Source: Novosphingobium umbonatum (lineage in GTDB: Bacteria > Pseudomonadota > Alphaproteobacteria > Sphingomonadales > Sphingomonadaceae). Taken from it: DNA of 64,000 nucleotides. Under the pieces are notes generated by a model. It searched no databases and was not told the origin of the DNA. It was given only the letters and a program-made list of their open reading frames with translations. Where the stretch lies: contig NZ_SACO01000002.1 of NCBI RefSeq assembly GCF_004005905.1, forward strand, positions 248,001 through 312,000, read 5' to 3'. Made by a program: the position numbers and the translations under genes. Below, one piece after another: positions 25,340 to 32,885 of the stretch (the first letter of the stretch is position 1; each line of letters begins with the position of its first letter).

Positions 25340-25710
25340 TGGCCGCGCTCTCCCTCACCCGCCGCCACCTGTTGCAAAGCGCGGGCGCGGTTGGCGCGCT
25401 GGCCTCGGCCCCTGCGCTGGCGGCGCGGATCAAACCCGCGCTGGTGGTCTATGACAGCCGCCTGATCGAAAGCGCAGGCTTTGCCGGAGAGCATGACGGG
25501 CCCGCGCTGGATGTGGCGCAAGGGCTGCACCCGCGCCGTCTGGCGCTGGGCAATGCCAAAGCGTTGGAGGGCATGACCGGATGGGGCGATTATGTCGCCC
25601 TGCGCGGCGCCCTGCGCCTGCAAGGTTTCCGCCCTGTGACCGAGCGCAAGGTGCAGGCGCCTTTGTCCGGCGCGGGCCATCTGTTCCGCTGGCGTCTGGA
25701 ACGGGCCTGA
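25336..25710 (+). CDS. Small Tat-exported protein of the flavocytochrome operon, unknown
   Basis: A 124-residue protein with a twin-arginine signal (LTRRHLLQSAGAVGALASAPALAA), leaving a mature part of about 90 residues with no cofactor motif: ALVVYDSRLIESAGFAG, HDGPALDVAQGLHPRR, GWGDYVALRGALRLQGF. Two in-frame ATGs (25336 and 25339); the first overlaps the cytochrome stop. Tight coupling suggests a third component, perhaps a chaperone or subunit that travels by Tat with the cofactor-loaded flavoprotein. I do not recognise its family. A bidirectional terminator follows. Confidence 0.7.
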   Translation: MMAALSLTRRHLLQSAGAVGALASAPALAARIKPALVVYDSRLIESAGFAGEHDGPALDVAQGLHPRRLALGNAKALEGMTGWGDYVALRGALRLQGFRPVTERKVQAPLSGAGHLFRWRLERA

Positions 25711-25717
25711 AACCAAA

Positions 25718-25748
25718 AGGGGCAGGAGGTTCATCCCCCTGCCCCTTC
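25718..25748. terminator. Bidirectional terminator at the end of the catabolic island
   Basis: AAGGGGCAGG and CCTGCCCCTT arms with an 11-base loop, between convergent genes. Confidence 0.7.
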
Positions 25749-25753
25749 GAAAA

Positions 25754-26752
25754 TTATCGCAAGGAAGCCTCGCATTCGGCCATCAAAGTGGCGATGATCT
25801 CGGCCACCGGCTCTTCCTTGGTCACCATGCCGACCGACTGGCCCGCCATCACCGAGCCATTTTCGACATCACCCTCGATCACCGCGCGGCGCAGGGCGCC
25901 TGCCCAGTAATGCTCGATCTGCAATTGGGCCTCGCCCATTTCAATCGCGCCGCTGTCCAGCAGAGCGGCAACCTCGCGCTGCTTGGCGGTGAATTCCTCG
26001 GTGCCCTTGTTCTTCAACGCGCGCACGGGGATCACCGGCAGGCGCGGATCAACCTGCACGCTGGCAACGGCCTCACGCGCGGGGGCGCGGAAAAAGGCCT
26101 TCTTGAACGCGGGATGCGCGATGCTTTCGCTGGCGGCGGCAAAGCGCGTGCCGAGCTGAACGCCCGCCGCGCCCATTTCCAGATAGGAGGCAATCATCTC
26201 GCCACGGCCAATGCCACCGGCCACAAACACCAGATAATCCTGCGCCAGTTCGGGCAGGAATTCCTGCGCCAGCACCGAAGTCGCCACCGGACCAATATGC
26301 CCGCCCGCTTCGCTGCCCTCGATCACCAGCGCATCCGCGCCGCTGCGCAACAGCTTTTTCGCCAGCGCCAGAGTGGGCGCAAACACCAGCACCTTGCCGC
26401 CAAAGGCCTTGATCGCCTCCACGCTGCCCTTGGGCGGAATGCCGCCCGCCAGCACCACATGGCTCACCCCATGCCGCGCGCAAACCTCGATCAGGTCAAA
26501 CAGCTTGGGATGCATCGTAATCAGGTTCACGCCAAAGGGCTTGTCCGTCAGCGCCTTAGTCGCCGCAATTTCCGCGTCCAGCAATTCGGGCGTCATCGCG
26601 CCGCAAGCAATCACGCCAAAACCGCCCGCATTGCTGATGGCCGAAACCAGATTCCGCTCCGAAACCCAGCTCATCGCGCCGCACAAAATAGCAGTCTCGC
26701 TGCCCAGAAATGCTGCGCCGCGCGCCATCAGGGCGTTGGTCTTGGCTGTCAC
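25754..26752 (-). CDS. Nitronate monooxygenase family protein (FMN TIM barrel)
   Basis: A 332-residue protein of the 2-nitropropane dioxygenase/FabK-like family. CGAMSWVSERNLVSAISNAGGFGV at the N-terminus, GGIPPKGS, ALVIEGSEAGGHIG with the conserved Gly-Gly-His, and FVAGGIGRG for phosphate binding of FMN. Members oxidise alkyl nitronates or act as enoyl reductases. It is probably not part of the phenolic operons, being convergent to them behind a terminator. The precise role cannot be chosen between nitronate oxidation and an enoyl-reductase activity. Confidence 0.82.
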   Translation of the reverse strand: MTAKTNALMARGAAFLGSETAILCGAMSWVSERNLVSAISNAGGFGVIACGAMTPELLDAEIAATKALTDKPFGVNLITMHPKLFDLIEVCARHGVSHVVLAGGIPPKGSVEAIKAFGGKVLVFAPTLALAKKLLRSGADALVIEGSEAGGHIGPVATSVLAQEFLPELAQDYLVFVAGGIGRGEMIASYLEMGAAGVQLGTRFAAASESIAHPAFKKAFFRAPAREAVASVQVDPRLPVIPVRALKNKGTEEFTAKQREVAALLDSGAIEMGEAQLQIEHYWAGALRRAVIEGDVENGSVMAGQSVGMVTKEEPVAEIIATLMAECEASLR

Positions 26753-26839
26753 TGCTTGCTCCGTCCTTATACCGATCTGGCCGCGCCTATAGGGGGTGGA
26801 GGCGGATGGGGCAAGTTTTGGGGGGTAAGAAGGCGCTAT

Positions 26840-26890
26840 ATGCCTCCGGCGGGTTAAGGGCGGGGGCCCTTAACAATCCCGTTAATGAGC
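26840..26890 (+). repeat. Paired hairpin repeat, left copy L3 (no cargo)
   Basis: GCCTCCGGCGGG box, stem GTTAAGGGC-GGGG-GCCCTTAAC (26853-26874), AATCCCGTTAATGAG. Both stem arms carry the TT/AA change. Partner R3 has the identical stem variant. Confidence 0.85.
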
Positions 26891-27023
26891 ACAGGCGCAA
26901 GCTTGGCGCATGGTTGCGGGGTTTCAAGGTGGGGTTGCACCCCACACCCCCTTTTCTCCCCGCGAAGCGGCTTAGCCCCAAACGAAAAACGCCCCCACGT
27001 CACCGCAGGAGCGCCTTTCATGA

Positions 27024-27065
27024 TCGGGATTGTTAAGGGCCCCCGCCCTTAACCCGCCGGAGGCA
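27024..27065 (-). repeat. Paired hairpin repeat, right copy R3
   Basis: Inverted copy with stem GTTAAGGGC-CCCC-GCCCTTAAC (27032-27053) and CCGCCGGAGGC, ending 10 bp from the aspartokinase stop codon. Confidence 0.85.
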
Positions 27066-27075
27066 TCAAAACCTA

Positions 27076-28341
27076 TCAGCCATCCAGCCCATAAGCCGTA
27101 TGCAGCAAGCGCACAGCCAGCTCGGTCTCGTCCGAATCGATCAGCACGGAAACCTTGATTTCGCTGGTGGAAATCGCCTGGATATTGATGCCGCGATCGG
27201 CCAGCGTCTTGAACATGGTGCTGGCAACGCCGGCATGGCTGCGCATACCCACGCCCACCACCGAGATCTTGGAAACCTTGGAATCCTTGGTCAGCTTTTG
27301 ATAGCCGATGGTTTCGCGGTTTTCTTCCAGCACGGCCAGCGTGCGGTCAAGGTCGGCCTGCGGCACGGTGAAGGTCACGTCGGTGTCGGTGTCTTCGCGG
27401 CCAACGTTCTGGATAATCATATCCACGTTGATATTGGCAGCGGCCAGCGGCGTGAAAATGGTGGCCACAGCGCCCGGACGATCCGGCACCGCGGTCAGGA
27501 TGACCTTGGCTTCATTCTTGTCGGCGGCAATGCCGGTGATCAGCTGGCTTTCCATATCCAGATCCTTTTGAATTTTGGCCAGTTCTTCGTCAGAAACAAT
27601 CATAGTGCCGGGCAATGTGTCGGCGGCGGGGGCGTTTTCGTCAATGAAGGACGAGAGCACCTGCACGCGCACATTTTCCTTCATCGCCAGCGCGACGCAG
27701 CGGGTCTGCAACACTTTCGAACCCACGCTGGCCAGTTCCAGCATTTCTTCGTAGGTCACATTCTTCAGCTTGCGCGCCTTGGCCACGATGCGCGGGTCGG
27801 TGGTGTAAACCCCGTCCACGTCGGTATAGATGTCGCAGCGATCCGCGCCCAGCGCCGCCGCCACGGCCACCGCCGACGTGTCCGAACCGCCACGGCCCAG
27901 CGTGGTGATGCGGCGGTCTTCGGTCATGCCCTGAAAACCGGGGATGACGGCGATTTCGCCTGCGGCCATGCTGGCCAGAATCTCGTCGGTGTCGATACCT
28001 TCGATTCGCGCCTTGGAATGGGCCTTGTCGGTGCGGATCGGCAATTGCCAGCCCAGCCACGAACGGGCCTTCGACCCCATCGCCTGCAGGGTCAGCGCGA
28101 GCAACCCGCTCGTCACCTGTTCACCGGCTGCCACCACCACATCATATTCGGCAGGGTCATACAGCGCATTGGCTTCGCGGCAGAAATTGACCAGCCGGTC
28201 CGTTTCCCCCGCCATGGCCGACACCACAACCGCCACTTCATGGCCCGCTTCCTGCTGGCGGCGGACAATGCCCGCCACGCGCCGGATACGTTCCGTGCCG
28301 GCCATAGAGGTGCCGCCGAATTTCATCACGATCCGGGCCAC
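27076..28341 (-). CDS. lysC: Aspartate kinase
   Basis: A 421-residue aspartokinase, first step of lysine, threonine and methionine synthesis. KFGGTSMAG phosphate loop at the N-terminus, TTLGRGGSDTSA, YTDVDGVYTTDPR, then two ACT domains (about 270-420) that bind the feedback inhibitor. The start is a GTG at 28341 (product M-A-R-I-V-M-K-F), preceded by GGGAGCC. The frame continues to 28413 without support. Divergent from ubiG with 97 bp between. Repeat R3 follows its stop. Confidence 0.94.
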   Translation of the reverse strand: MARIVMKFGGTSMAGTERIRRVAGIVRRQQEAGHEVAVVVSAMAGETDRLVNFCREANALYDPAEYDVVVAAGEQVTSGLLALTLQAMGSKARSWLGWQLPIRTDKAHSKARIEGIDTDEILASMAAGEIAVIPGFQGMTEDRRITTLGRGGSDTSAVAVAAALGADRCDIYTDVDGVYTTDPRIVAKARKLKNVTYEEMLELASVGSKVLQTRCVALAMKENVRVQVLSSFIDENAPAADTLPGTMIVSDEELAKIQKDLDMESQLITGIAADKNEAKVILTAVPDRPGAVATIFTPLAAANINVDMIIQNVGREDTDTDVTFTVPQADLDRTLAVLEENRETIGYQKLTKDSKVSKISVVGVGMRSHAGVASTMFKTLADRGINIQAISTSEIKVSVLIDSDETELAVRLLHTAYGLDG

Positions 28342-28438
28342 GTCGTCAGGCTCCCTTGTAGAAAAGTCACAAGCTTTGAAACAAAATTGCGCAAAAGGGC
28401 ACTTGCCCCGCACAGTGGGCGCGCTTTAGGGAGAGCGC

Positions 28439-29167
28439 ATGGCCAATGCAACCACAATCCGCCCAGAAGAAGCAGCCCATTTCGGCAAACTGGCCGCAGA
28501 ATGGTGGGACCCCAAGGGTTCCTCGGCGATGTTGCACAAATTGAACCCCGTGCGCCTGCGCTTCATCCGTGATGCCGTGGACGCACATTTCGGCACAGAC
28601 CCGCGCTCGGTGCGCCCGCTGTCGGGCCTGCGCGCGCTGGACGTGGGCTGCGGCGCGGGGCTTTTGTGCGAACCCTTGGCGCGGCTTGGCGCGGCGGTCA
28701 CCGGCCTTGACGCGGCGGCCGAAAACATCGCCGCCGCCAGCGCCCATGCGGCGGGCGCAGGCCTGTCCATCGATTATCGCAATGAAGACATCGCCCGCGC
28801 TGGCCTGTCCGGCTATGATCTGGTCACCAGCATGGAAGTGATCGAGCATGTCGCCGACAAAGCCACCTTCATCGCCGCGCTGGTGGGCGCGCTGGCCCCC
28901 GATGGCCTGATGATCCTGTCCACCCCCAACCGCACCCCTGCCTCCAAATGGCTGATGGTCGAAGGCGCCGAACGCTTGGGGCTGGTCCCGCGCGGCACCC
29001 ACCACTGGGACGATTTCATCACCCCGCCCGAACTGGCGTTGATATTGGAAGACAATGGCCTCCAAGTCGGCCAACCCATGGGCATCGCATGGAACCCCAT
29101 GAAGGGCCTGCACCTGTCGGACGATCTGGCGCTGAATTATATCCTGACGGCCAAGGTTCGGGGGTAA
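28439..29167 (+). CDS. ubiG: Ubiquinone biosynthesis O-methyltransferase UbiG
   Basis: A 242-residue class I SAM methyltransferase that methylates both hydroxyl intermediates of ubiquinone. FGKLAAEWWDPKG start typical of UbiG, motif I LDVGCGAGLL, the acidic GLDAAAEN end of beta-2, and TSMEVIEHV. GGGAGAG precedes the ATG. Divergent from aspartokinase; repeat L4 begins 23 bp after its stop. Confidence 0.93.
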   Translation: MANATTIRPEEAAHFGKLAAEWWDPKGSSAMLHKLNPVRLRFIRDAVDAHFGTDPRSVRPLSGLRALDVGCGAGLLCEPLARLGAAVTGLDAAAENIAAASAHAAGAGLSIDYRNEDIARAGLSGYDLVTSMEVIEHVADKATFIAALVGALAPDGLMILSTPNRTPASKWLMVEGAERLGLVPRGTHHWDDFITPPELALILEDNGLQVGQPMGIAWNPMKGLHLSDDLALNYILTAKVRG

Positions 29168-29189
29168 GGGGTCCGCTGCGGTTTGGATG

Positions 29190-29325
29190 TGCCTCCGGCT
29201 GGGTTTCGTTTGCCTCCGGCGGGCAAAGGGCCGGGGCCCTTTGCAATCCCGTCGACGGGTGGCGCTGCGTCCGATGGGATGCGCTATAGGCGGGTTTGAA
29301 GGCCGCTGCGCGGCGGGGTTTGGCC
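29190..29325 (+). repeat. Paired hairpin repeat, left copy L4 (cargo type)
   Basis: Doubled box (GCCTCCGGCTGGG, then GCCTCCGGCGGG), stem GCAAAGGGCC-GG-GGCCCTTTGC (29222-29243), GGGTGGCGCTGCGTCCGATG, TTTGAAG and inner hairpin GCCGC-TGC-GCGGC (29302-29314). Partner R4; a small gene lies between. Confidence 0.85.
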
Positions 29326-29371
29326 GAAAATGGTGGATTGCGGACATTCAGATAACCTCTAATCTGTCCGC

Positions 29372-29767
29372 ATGAGAAAACCGGATTTTAATCTCGATGG
29401 ATGGTGCTTGGACGACGGGGAAGCCCGACACGCTCATGCGCCTACGACCTTCTGGGTACCTGACCGAGATCGTCGAGAGAGACTCCAACCCGGCGATTTT
29501 GCAAAACTGATTTTCAGGATCAGCGTAGACAATCCGGAAGAGCCCGTCGCGGTTGAAAGCATGTGGGTTATCGTCCGGGAGAGAATATCGGGTGGTTATC
29601 TTGGGCTTCTCGACAATGAGCCAGACAGCATCGAAGAGAACAATGCTTTCTGGGTCGGGACTGAGTTACCGTTCGGCCCCGAGCACATCATCAACATCAT
29701 GGATAGAGACGCGGCCAGCATCTCGCTCGCGGCGGCGGAGCCACGAACACGTTGGCCGCAGTGGTAG
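29372..29767 (+). CDS. Small protein, possibly DUF2314-like, cassette cargo
   Basis: A 131-residue soluble protein with no signal peptide or membrane helix. The centre SMWVIVRERISGGYLGLLDNEP followed by GTELPFGPEHIINI resembles the DUF2314 type of small beta domain, but the match is weak and no role follows. Base composition is noticeably less GC-rich than neighbouring genes, consistent with foreign origin. It is the only gene between inverted repeats L4 and R4. No clear ribosome-binding site precedes the ATG at 29372. Confidence 0.6.
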   Translation: MRKPDFNLDGWCLDDGEARHAHAPTTFWVPDRDRRERLQPGDFAKLIFRISVDNPEEPVAVESMWVIVRERISGGYLGLLDNEPDSIEENNAFWVGTELPFGPEHIINIMDRDAASISLAAAEPRTRWPQW

Positions 29768-29777
29768 CCGCAGGATG

Positions 29778-29815
29778 TCCGCAACTGGGCGTTTACAGCT
29801 GTAATGAATTTGGCA
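29778..29815. repeat. Conserved inner right-end module of a repeat pair (copy 2)
   Basis: CCGCAACTGGGCGTTTACAG followed by TAATGAAT, homologous to 1428-1469 near the right end of the racemase cassette. Confidence 0.65.
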
Positions 29816-29841
29816 GTTGTAACACCACATCTCAAACGCCC

Positions 29842-29950
29842 TCCCACTAAAGGGATTGCAAAGGGCAAGTCTTTGTTCTCGCATCGCTGATGCCAAAAAC
29901 CGGTTCCCACTTTTTGGCCAGATGCTCTGGCCCTTTGCCCGCCGGAGGCA
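29842..29950 (-). repeat. Paired hairpin repeat, right copy R4, split by an insertion
   Basis: CCCACTAAAGGGATT, left stem arm GCAAAGGGC (29858-29866), a 63-bp insert in place of the four-base loop, right arm GCCCTTTGC (29930-29938), then CCGCCGGAGGC. It ends 3 bp from the stop codon of the NadR-like gene. Confidence 0.85.
29867..29929. repeat. Second, unrelated palindromic repeat nested in the hairpin loop of R4
   Basis: The insert holds its own stem, GCCAAAAA-CCGGTTCCCAC-TTTTTGGC, inside flanking GCATC/GATGC arms. The AAAACCGGTTCCCACTTTT core is a common alphaproteobacterial intergenic palindrome as I recall it. It replaces exactly the CCCC loop of the host repeat. Confidence 0.75.
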
Positions 29951-29952
29951 CC

Positions 29953-30465
29953 TTACCCCTCCGCCACCGCCAACACCGCCTCGACCACCTGCGCCTCGCG
30001 CTCGGCCCAATCGCCGCCGACGCGTGTATAGGGCACGCCCGCCCGCACCAGCATCTCCTCCGACACGGCGGCGAATTCGGCCCGCGCCTGTGTGCTGCCG
30101 AAAAAGCGGGTGCCATCCTCGATCCACGGCACATCGGGGGCGAAGAGCAGATAGAGGTCCGCCTTGGGATAGGCGAAAAGCGCATCGGGCACATGGCCGA
30201 ATAACATCTGCGCCCATGCCGCCGTCATCAAAGGGTCGGTGTCCAGCACCAGCACAGGAGGCCGCGCCGCACTGGCCGCCAGCATCGCCGCATTCTGACC
30301 CTGCGCCATGGCCAGCAGGTCGTCCATGGTAAAGTCGGTGCCATGCGCCTCGGCATAGGCGCGCCCATATTCGGGCACCCATGGCCAGCCGAAACGCGCC
30401 TGCAAGTGCTGGGCCAGCACCGATTTGCCCGTGCTTTCGGCTCCATGGAAACAGATGCGGATCAT
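29953..30465 (-). CDS. NadR-type ribosylnicotinamide kinase (kinase domain only)
   Basis: A 170-residue P-loop protein: Walker A HGAESTGKS near the N-terminus, VPEYGRAYAEAHG, and VLDTDPLMTAAWAQMLFG. It matches the C-terminal kinase domain of NadR, which phosphorylates nicotinamide riboside to NMN, and lacks the adenylyltransferase and DNA-binding domains of the enteric protein. Its ATG overlaps the stop codon of pnuC (ATGA), so the substrate would be phosphorylated as it enters. The longer frame to 30504 would overlap pnuC further and is not preferred. Confidence 0.85.
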   Translation of the reverse strand: MIRICFHGAESTGKSVLAQHLQARFGWPWVPEYGRAYAEAHGTDFTMDDLLAMAQGQNAAMLAASAARPPVLVLDTDPLMTAAWAQMLFGHVPDALFAYPKADLYLLFAPDVPWIEDGTRFFGSTQARAEFAAVSEEMLVRAGVPYTRVGGDWAEREAQVVEAVLAVAEG

Positions 30466-31040
30466 GCTTGCACCATCCGCCCATCCCGCGCCGCACCGGC
30501 CCATTCGCGCCAGCCCAGCAGCGAGATCACCCCGAACAGCACATAAAGCGCCGCCAGCCAGTAAAGCCCGCGATTGAGGTAGAGCGCCACCGACACCACA
30601 TCAATCGCCACCCACAAAGGCCAGTTCTCCACCCGCCGGAACGACAGCAAAATCTGCGCGACAATGCTGGCGCCCGTTACCGCCGCATCGGCAAAGGGCA
30701 AGGCCGCCGAAGTATAGCGCGCCAAGGCCCAGCCCAGCCACACGCTAAACGCCGCCGCGCCCAGCAGCCACAGCAACCTTTGCCGCCAGTCCATCCAGCC
30801 AACAGGCACCGCAGGCAGATCGCCCCTTGCGCGCAACCAAAGCCACCAACCCCAGCCATTGACCACAAAGAAAAACCCCTGCAGCCCGCTTTCGGCATAG
30901 AGCCGCGCCTCGACCAGCACGCTGGCCACCAGCGCCACCATCACCATCGCCACCGGAAAATTCCAGACCGAGCGCCGCACCAGCAGCACAATATTGGCCA
31001 ACCCCAACAGGCTGCCCGCGATCTCGGCCCAATTGCCCAT
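30462..31040 (-). CDS. pnuC: Nicotinamide riboside transporter PnuC
   Basis: A 192-residue inner membrane protein with about seven hydrophobic segments. Hallmarks: EIAGSLLGLANIVLLVRRSVWNFP at the start, NGWGWWLWLR, and SFRRVENWPLWVAIDVVSVALYL (the substrate-contact W-x-x-W region). It moves nicotinamide riboside down its gradient, trapped by the kinase encoded next. The start at 31040 is preferred to 31082 because it leaves a 7-bp gap after the upstream gene instead of an overlap. Part of a three-gene minus-strand operon. Confidence 0.9.
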   Translation of the reverse strand: MGNWAEIAGSLLGLANIVLLVRRSVWNFPVAMVMVALVASVLVEARLYAESGLQGFFFVVNGWGWWLWLRARGDLPAVPVGWMDWRQRLLWLLGAAAFSVWLGWALARYTSAALPFADAAVTGASIVAQILLSFRRVENWPLWVAIDVVSVALYLNRGLYWLAALYVLFGVISLLGWREWAGAARDGRMVQA

Positions 31041-31047
31041 CAAGCCT

Positions 31048-31395
31048 TCAGCCCCAAACTGCCGCCCATTCCTTTTCGACAAAGCCGACCATCAAGCCGC
31101 CCTCATGCTCGACAATCGGCCGCTTGATGCAGGAAGGCTGCGCCACCATCAGCGTCACCGCTTTTGCCCCGTCCAGATCCACCTTGGCTTCATCGGGCAG
31201 CTTGCGGAAAGTCATGCCCGCGCGGTTCAGCACCTTGTCCAGCCCCGCCTTGGCGATCCAGTCCGTCAGCTTAGCGGCATCCGCTCCGGCCTTCTTGTAA
31301 TCGTGGAAAGCGTAATCCACGCCCCTTTCCTCCAGCCACAGGCGGGCCTTTTTCACCGTGCTGCAATTGGGGATGCCGTAAAGGGTGATGGTCAC
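31048..31395 (-). CDS. ArsC/Spx-type thioredoxin-fold protein, YffB-like
   Basis: A 115-residue thioredoxin-like protein of the ArsC/Spx superfamily. The N-terminal LYGIPNCSTVKKARLWLEERG matches YffB proteins, which have one Cys at this site, and a second motif FRKLPDEAKV and PSCIKRPIVEHEGG complete the fold. It is not a classic arsenate reductase. The start is GTG at 31395, with AAAGGA upstream; a longer frame to 31476 lacks support. First gene of the operon with pnuC and the kinase. Function in E. coli YffB is unsettled (glutathione-linked thiol chemistry is suggested). Confidence 0.8.
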   Translation of the reverse strand: MTITLYGIPNCSTVKKARLWLEERGVDYAFHDYKKAGADAAKLTDWIAKAGLDKVLNRAGMTFRKLPDEAKVDLDGAKAVTLMVAQPSCIKRPIVEHEGGLMVGFVEKEWAAVWG

Positions 31396-31529
31396 AAGCG
31401 GTCCTTTGCCAAATTTCCTCTGCTGCCAGAATGGCCCTGCTGATCGCGGCAAAGGGTGCAAATGTCCAGCCCTCACGCGCCCGCTTTAAGCCTTGACGAA
31501 GCCTCGCACCTAAAGGCAGCCTGCCCGCC

Positions 31530-31754
31530 ATGACCAATGAAAAAGTCAAAGGCCCCGCCGCCTATTTCCCCTCGATCGAGAAGAAATACGGGCAGCCGAT
31601 CCAGCACTGGCTGGATCTGGTTTCCGCGCGCCTTCCGGCCAAGCATATGGAATTGGTCGGCATGTTAAAGGCCGAACATGGGTTTGGCCATGGCCATGCC
31701 AATGCGGTTGTCGGCCATGTGCTGCGCGGCAAAGCCGCTTCGCCCGCACCCTAA
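31530..31754 (+). CDS. DUF4287 domain protein
   Basis: A 74-residue protein with the DUF4287 pattern: KGPAAYFPSIEKKYGQPIQHWLDLV, KHMELVGMLKAEHGFGHGHANAVVGHVL. The family is small, helical and of unknown function. It lies 42 bp upstream of aroC in the same direction, so the two may share a transcript. Complete at both ends. Confidence 0.75.
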   Translation: MTNEKVKGPAAYFPSIEKKYGQPIQHWLDLVSARLPAKHMELVGMLKAEHGFGHGHANAVVGHVLRGKAASPAP

Positions 31755-31796
31755 CACCATAGACTTTTGCCGCAAACAACGCCAAAGAGCGCCCCC

Positions 31797-32885
31797 ATGA
31801 GCTGGAACACCTTTGGTCGCATCTTTCGATTCACCACCTGGGGCGAAAGCCACGGGCCCGCGCTGGGCGCGGTGGTGGATGGTTGCCCGCCCGAACTGGA
31901 CATTCACGAAGGGCTGATCCAGCCCTATCTGGACGCGCGCCGCCCTGGCCAGTCGCGTTTCACCACCCAGCGCAACGAGCCCGATCAGGTTAAGATCCTG
32001 TCGGGCGTGTTCGAGGGCCGAACCACCGGCACCCCGATCAGCCTCTTGATCGAAAACACCGACCAGCGCTCCAAAGATTACAGCGAAGTGGCCAAGGCCT
32101 ATCGCCCCGGCCATGCCGATTATGCCTATGACGCCAAATATGGCTTCCGCGACTATCGCGGCGGCGGGCGTTCCTCGGCCCGCGAAACGGCGGCGCGCGT
32201 GGCGGCGGGCGGCTTGGCGCGTCTGGTGATCCCAGAGGTGTCGATCCTCGCCTATGTCTCGGCCATTGGCGGCGATGCGATCAATCCGGCCAATTTCGAC
32301 GCGGCGCAAATCGGCCAAAACCCCTTCTTCTGCCCCGATGCAGAGGCCGCCCAGCGCTGGGAAGCTTTGGTGGACAAGGCGCGCAAGGATGGCTCATCGC
32401 TGGGCGCGGTGGTGGAATGCGTGGCTACCGGCGTGCCCGCTGGCTGGGGCGCACCGCTCTATGCCAAGCTGGACGCCGATCTGGCCGCCGCCATGATGGG
32501 CATCAATGCGGTCAAGGGCGTGGAAATCGGCGATGGCTTTGCCGCCGCAACCTTGCGCGGAGAGGCCAATGCCGATCCGATGCGGCTGGATGCCGATGGC
32601 TCGGTCGACTTCACCGCCAACCATGCTGGCGGCATTGCGGGCGGCATTTCCACGGGGCAACCGGTGGTGGTGCGCGTGGCGTTCAAGCCGACCAGCTCCA
32701 TCCTGATCCCCGTGCCCACCGTGACCCGCGCCGATGAAACGGGGCAGCGCGCCGAAACCGACCTGTTCACCAAGGGCCGCCATGACCCCTGCGTTGGCAT
32801 TCGCGGCGTGCCGGTGGTGGAGGCGATGATGGCGCTGGTGCTGGCCGACCACAAGCTGCTGCATCGCGGGCAAACTGGCCGGTAA
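31797..32885 (+). CDS. aroC: Chorismate synthase
   Basis: A 362-residue enzyme that uses reduced FMN to make chorismate from EPSP, the last common step to aromatic amino acids. N-terminal [63 protein letters not shown] and [13 protein letters not shown] are the family signatures. The ATG at 31797 is used; the frame opens 30 bases earlier without the conserved start. Followed by a GC-rich hairpin. Confidence 0.96.
   Translation: MSWNTFGRIFRFTTWGESHGPALGAVVDGCPPELDIHEGLIQPYLDARRPGQSRFTTQRNEPDQVKILSGVFEGRTTGTPISLLIENTDQRSKDYSEVAKAYRPGHADYAYDAKYGFRDYRGGGRSSARETAARVAAGGLARLVIPEVSILAYVSAIGGDAINPANFDAAQIGQNPFFCPDAEAAQRWEALVDKARKDGSSLGAVVECVATGVPAGWGAPLYAKLDADLAAAMMGINAVKGVEIGDGFAAATLRGEANADPMRLDADGSVDFTANHAGGIAGGISTGQPVVVRVAFKPTSSILIPVPTVTRADETGQRAETDLFTKGRHDPCVGIRGVPVVEAMMALVLADHKLLHRGQTGR

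Larger units (their letters stand above)
26753..27075. other. Gene-less interval between nitronate monooxygenase and aspartokinase
   Basis: Holds a poorly marked promoter region for the oxidoreductase, then inverted repeat pair L3/R3 with about 130 bp between. The interior contains GGTGGGGTTGCACCCCAC (a small hairpin) and CCCGCGAAGCGGCTTA, which also occurs at 36055. No coding frame is supported. Confidence 0.6.

Noticed and set aside
25754..26752. Nitronate monooxygenase as part of the phenolic island
   Set aside because: It is convergent with the last operon behind a bidirectional terminator and has no pathway-specific link.
31048..31395. Arsenate reductase
   Set aside because: The motif order and the single Cys in GIPNCST fit YffB rather than ArsC, and no ars genes are nearby.
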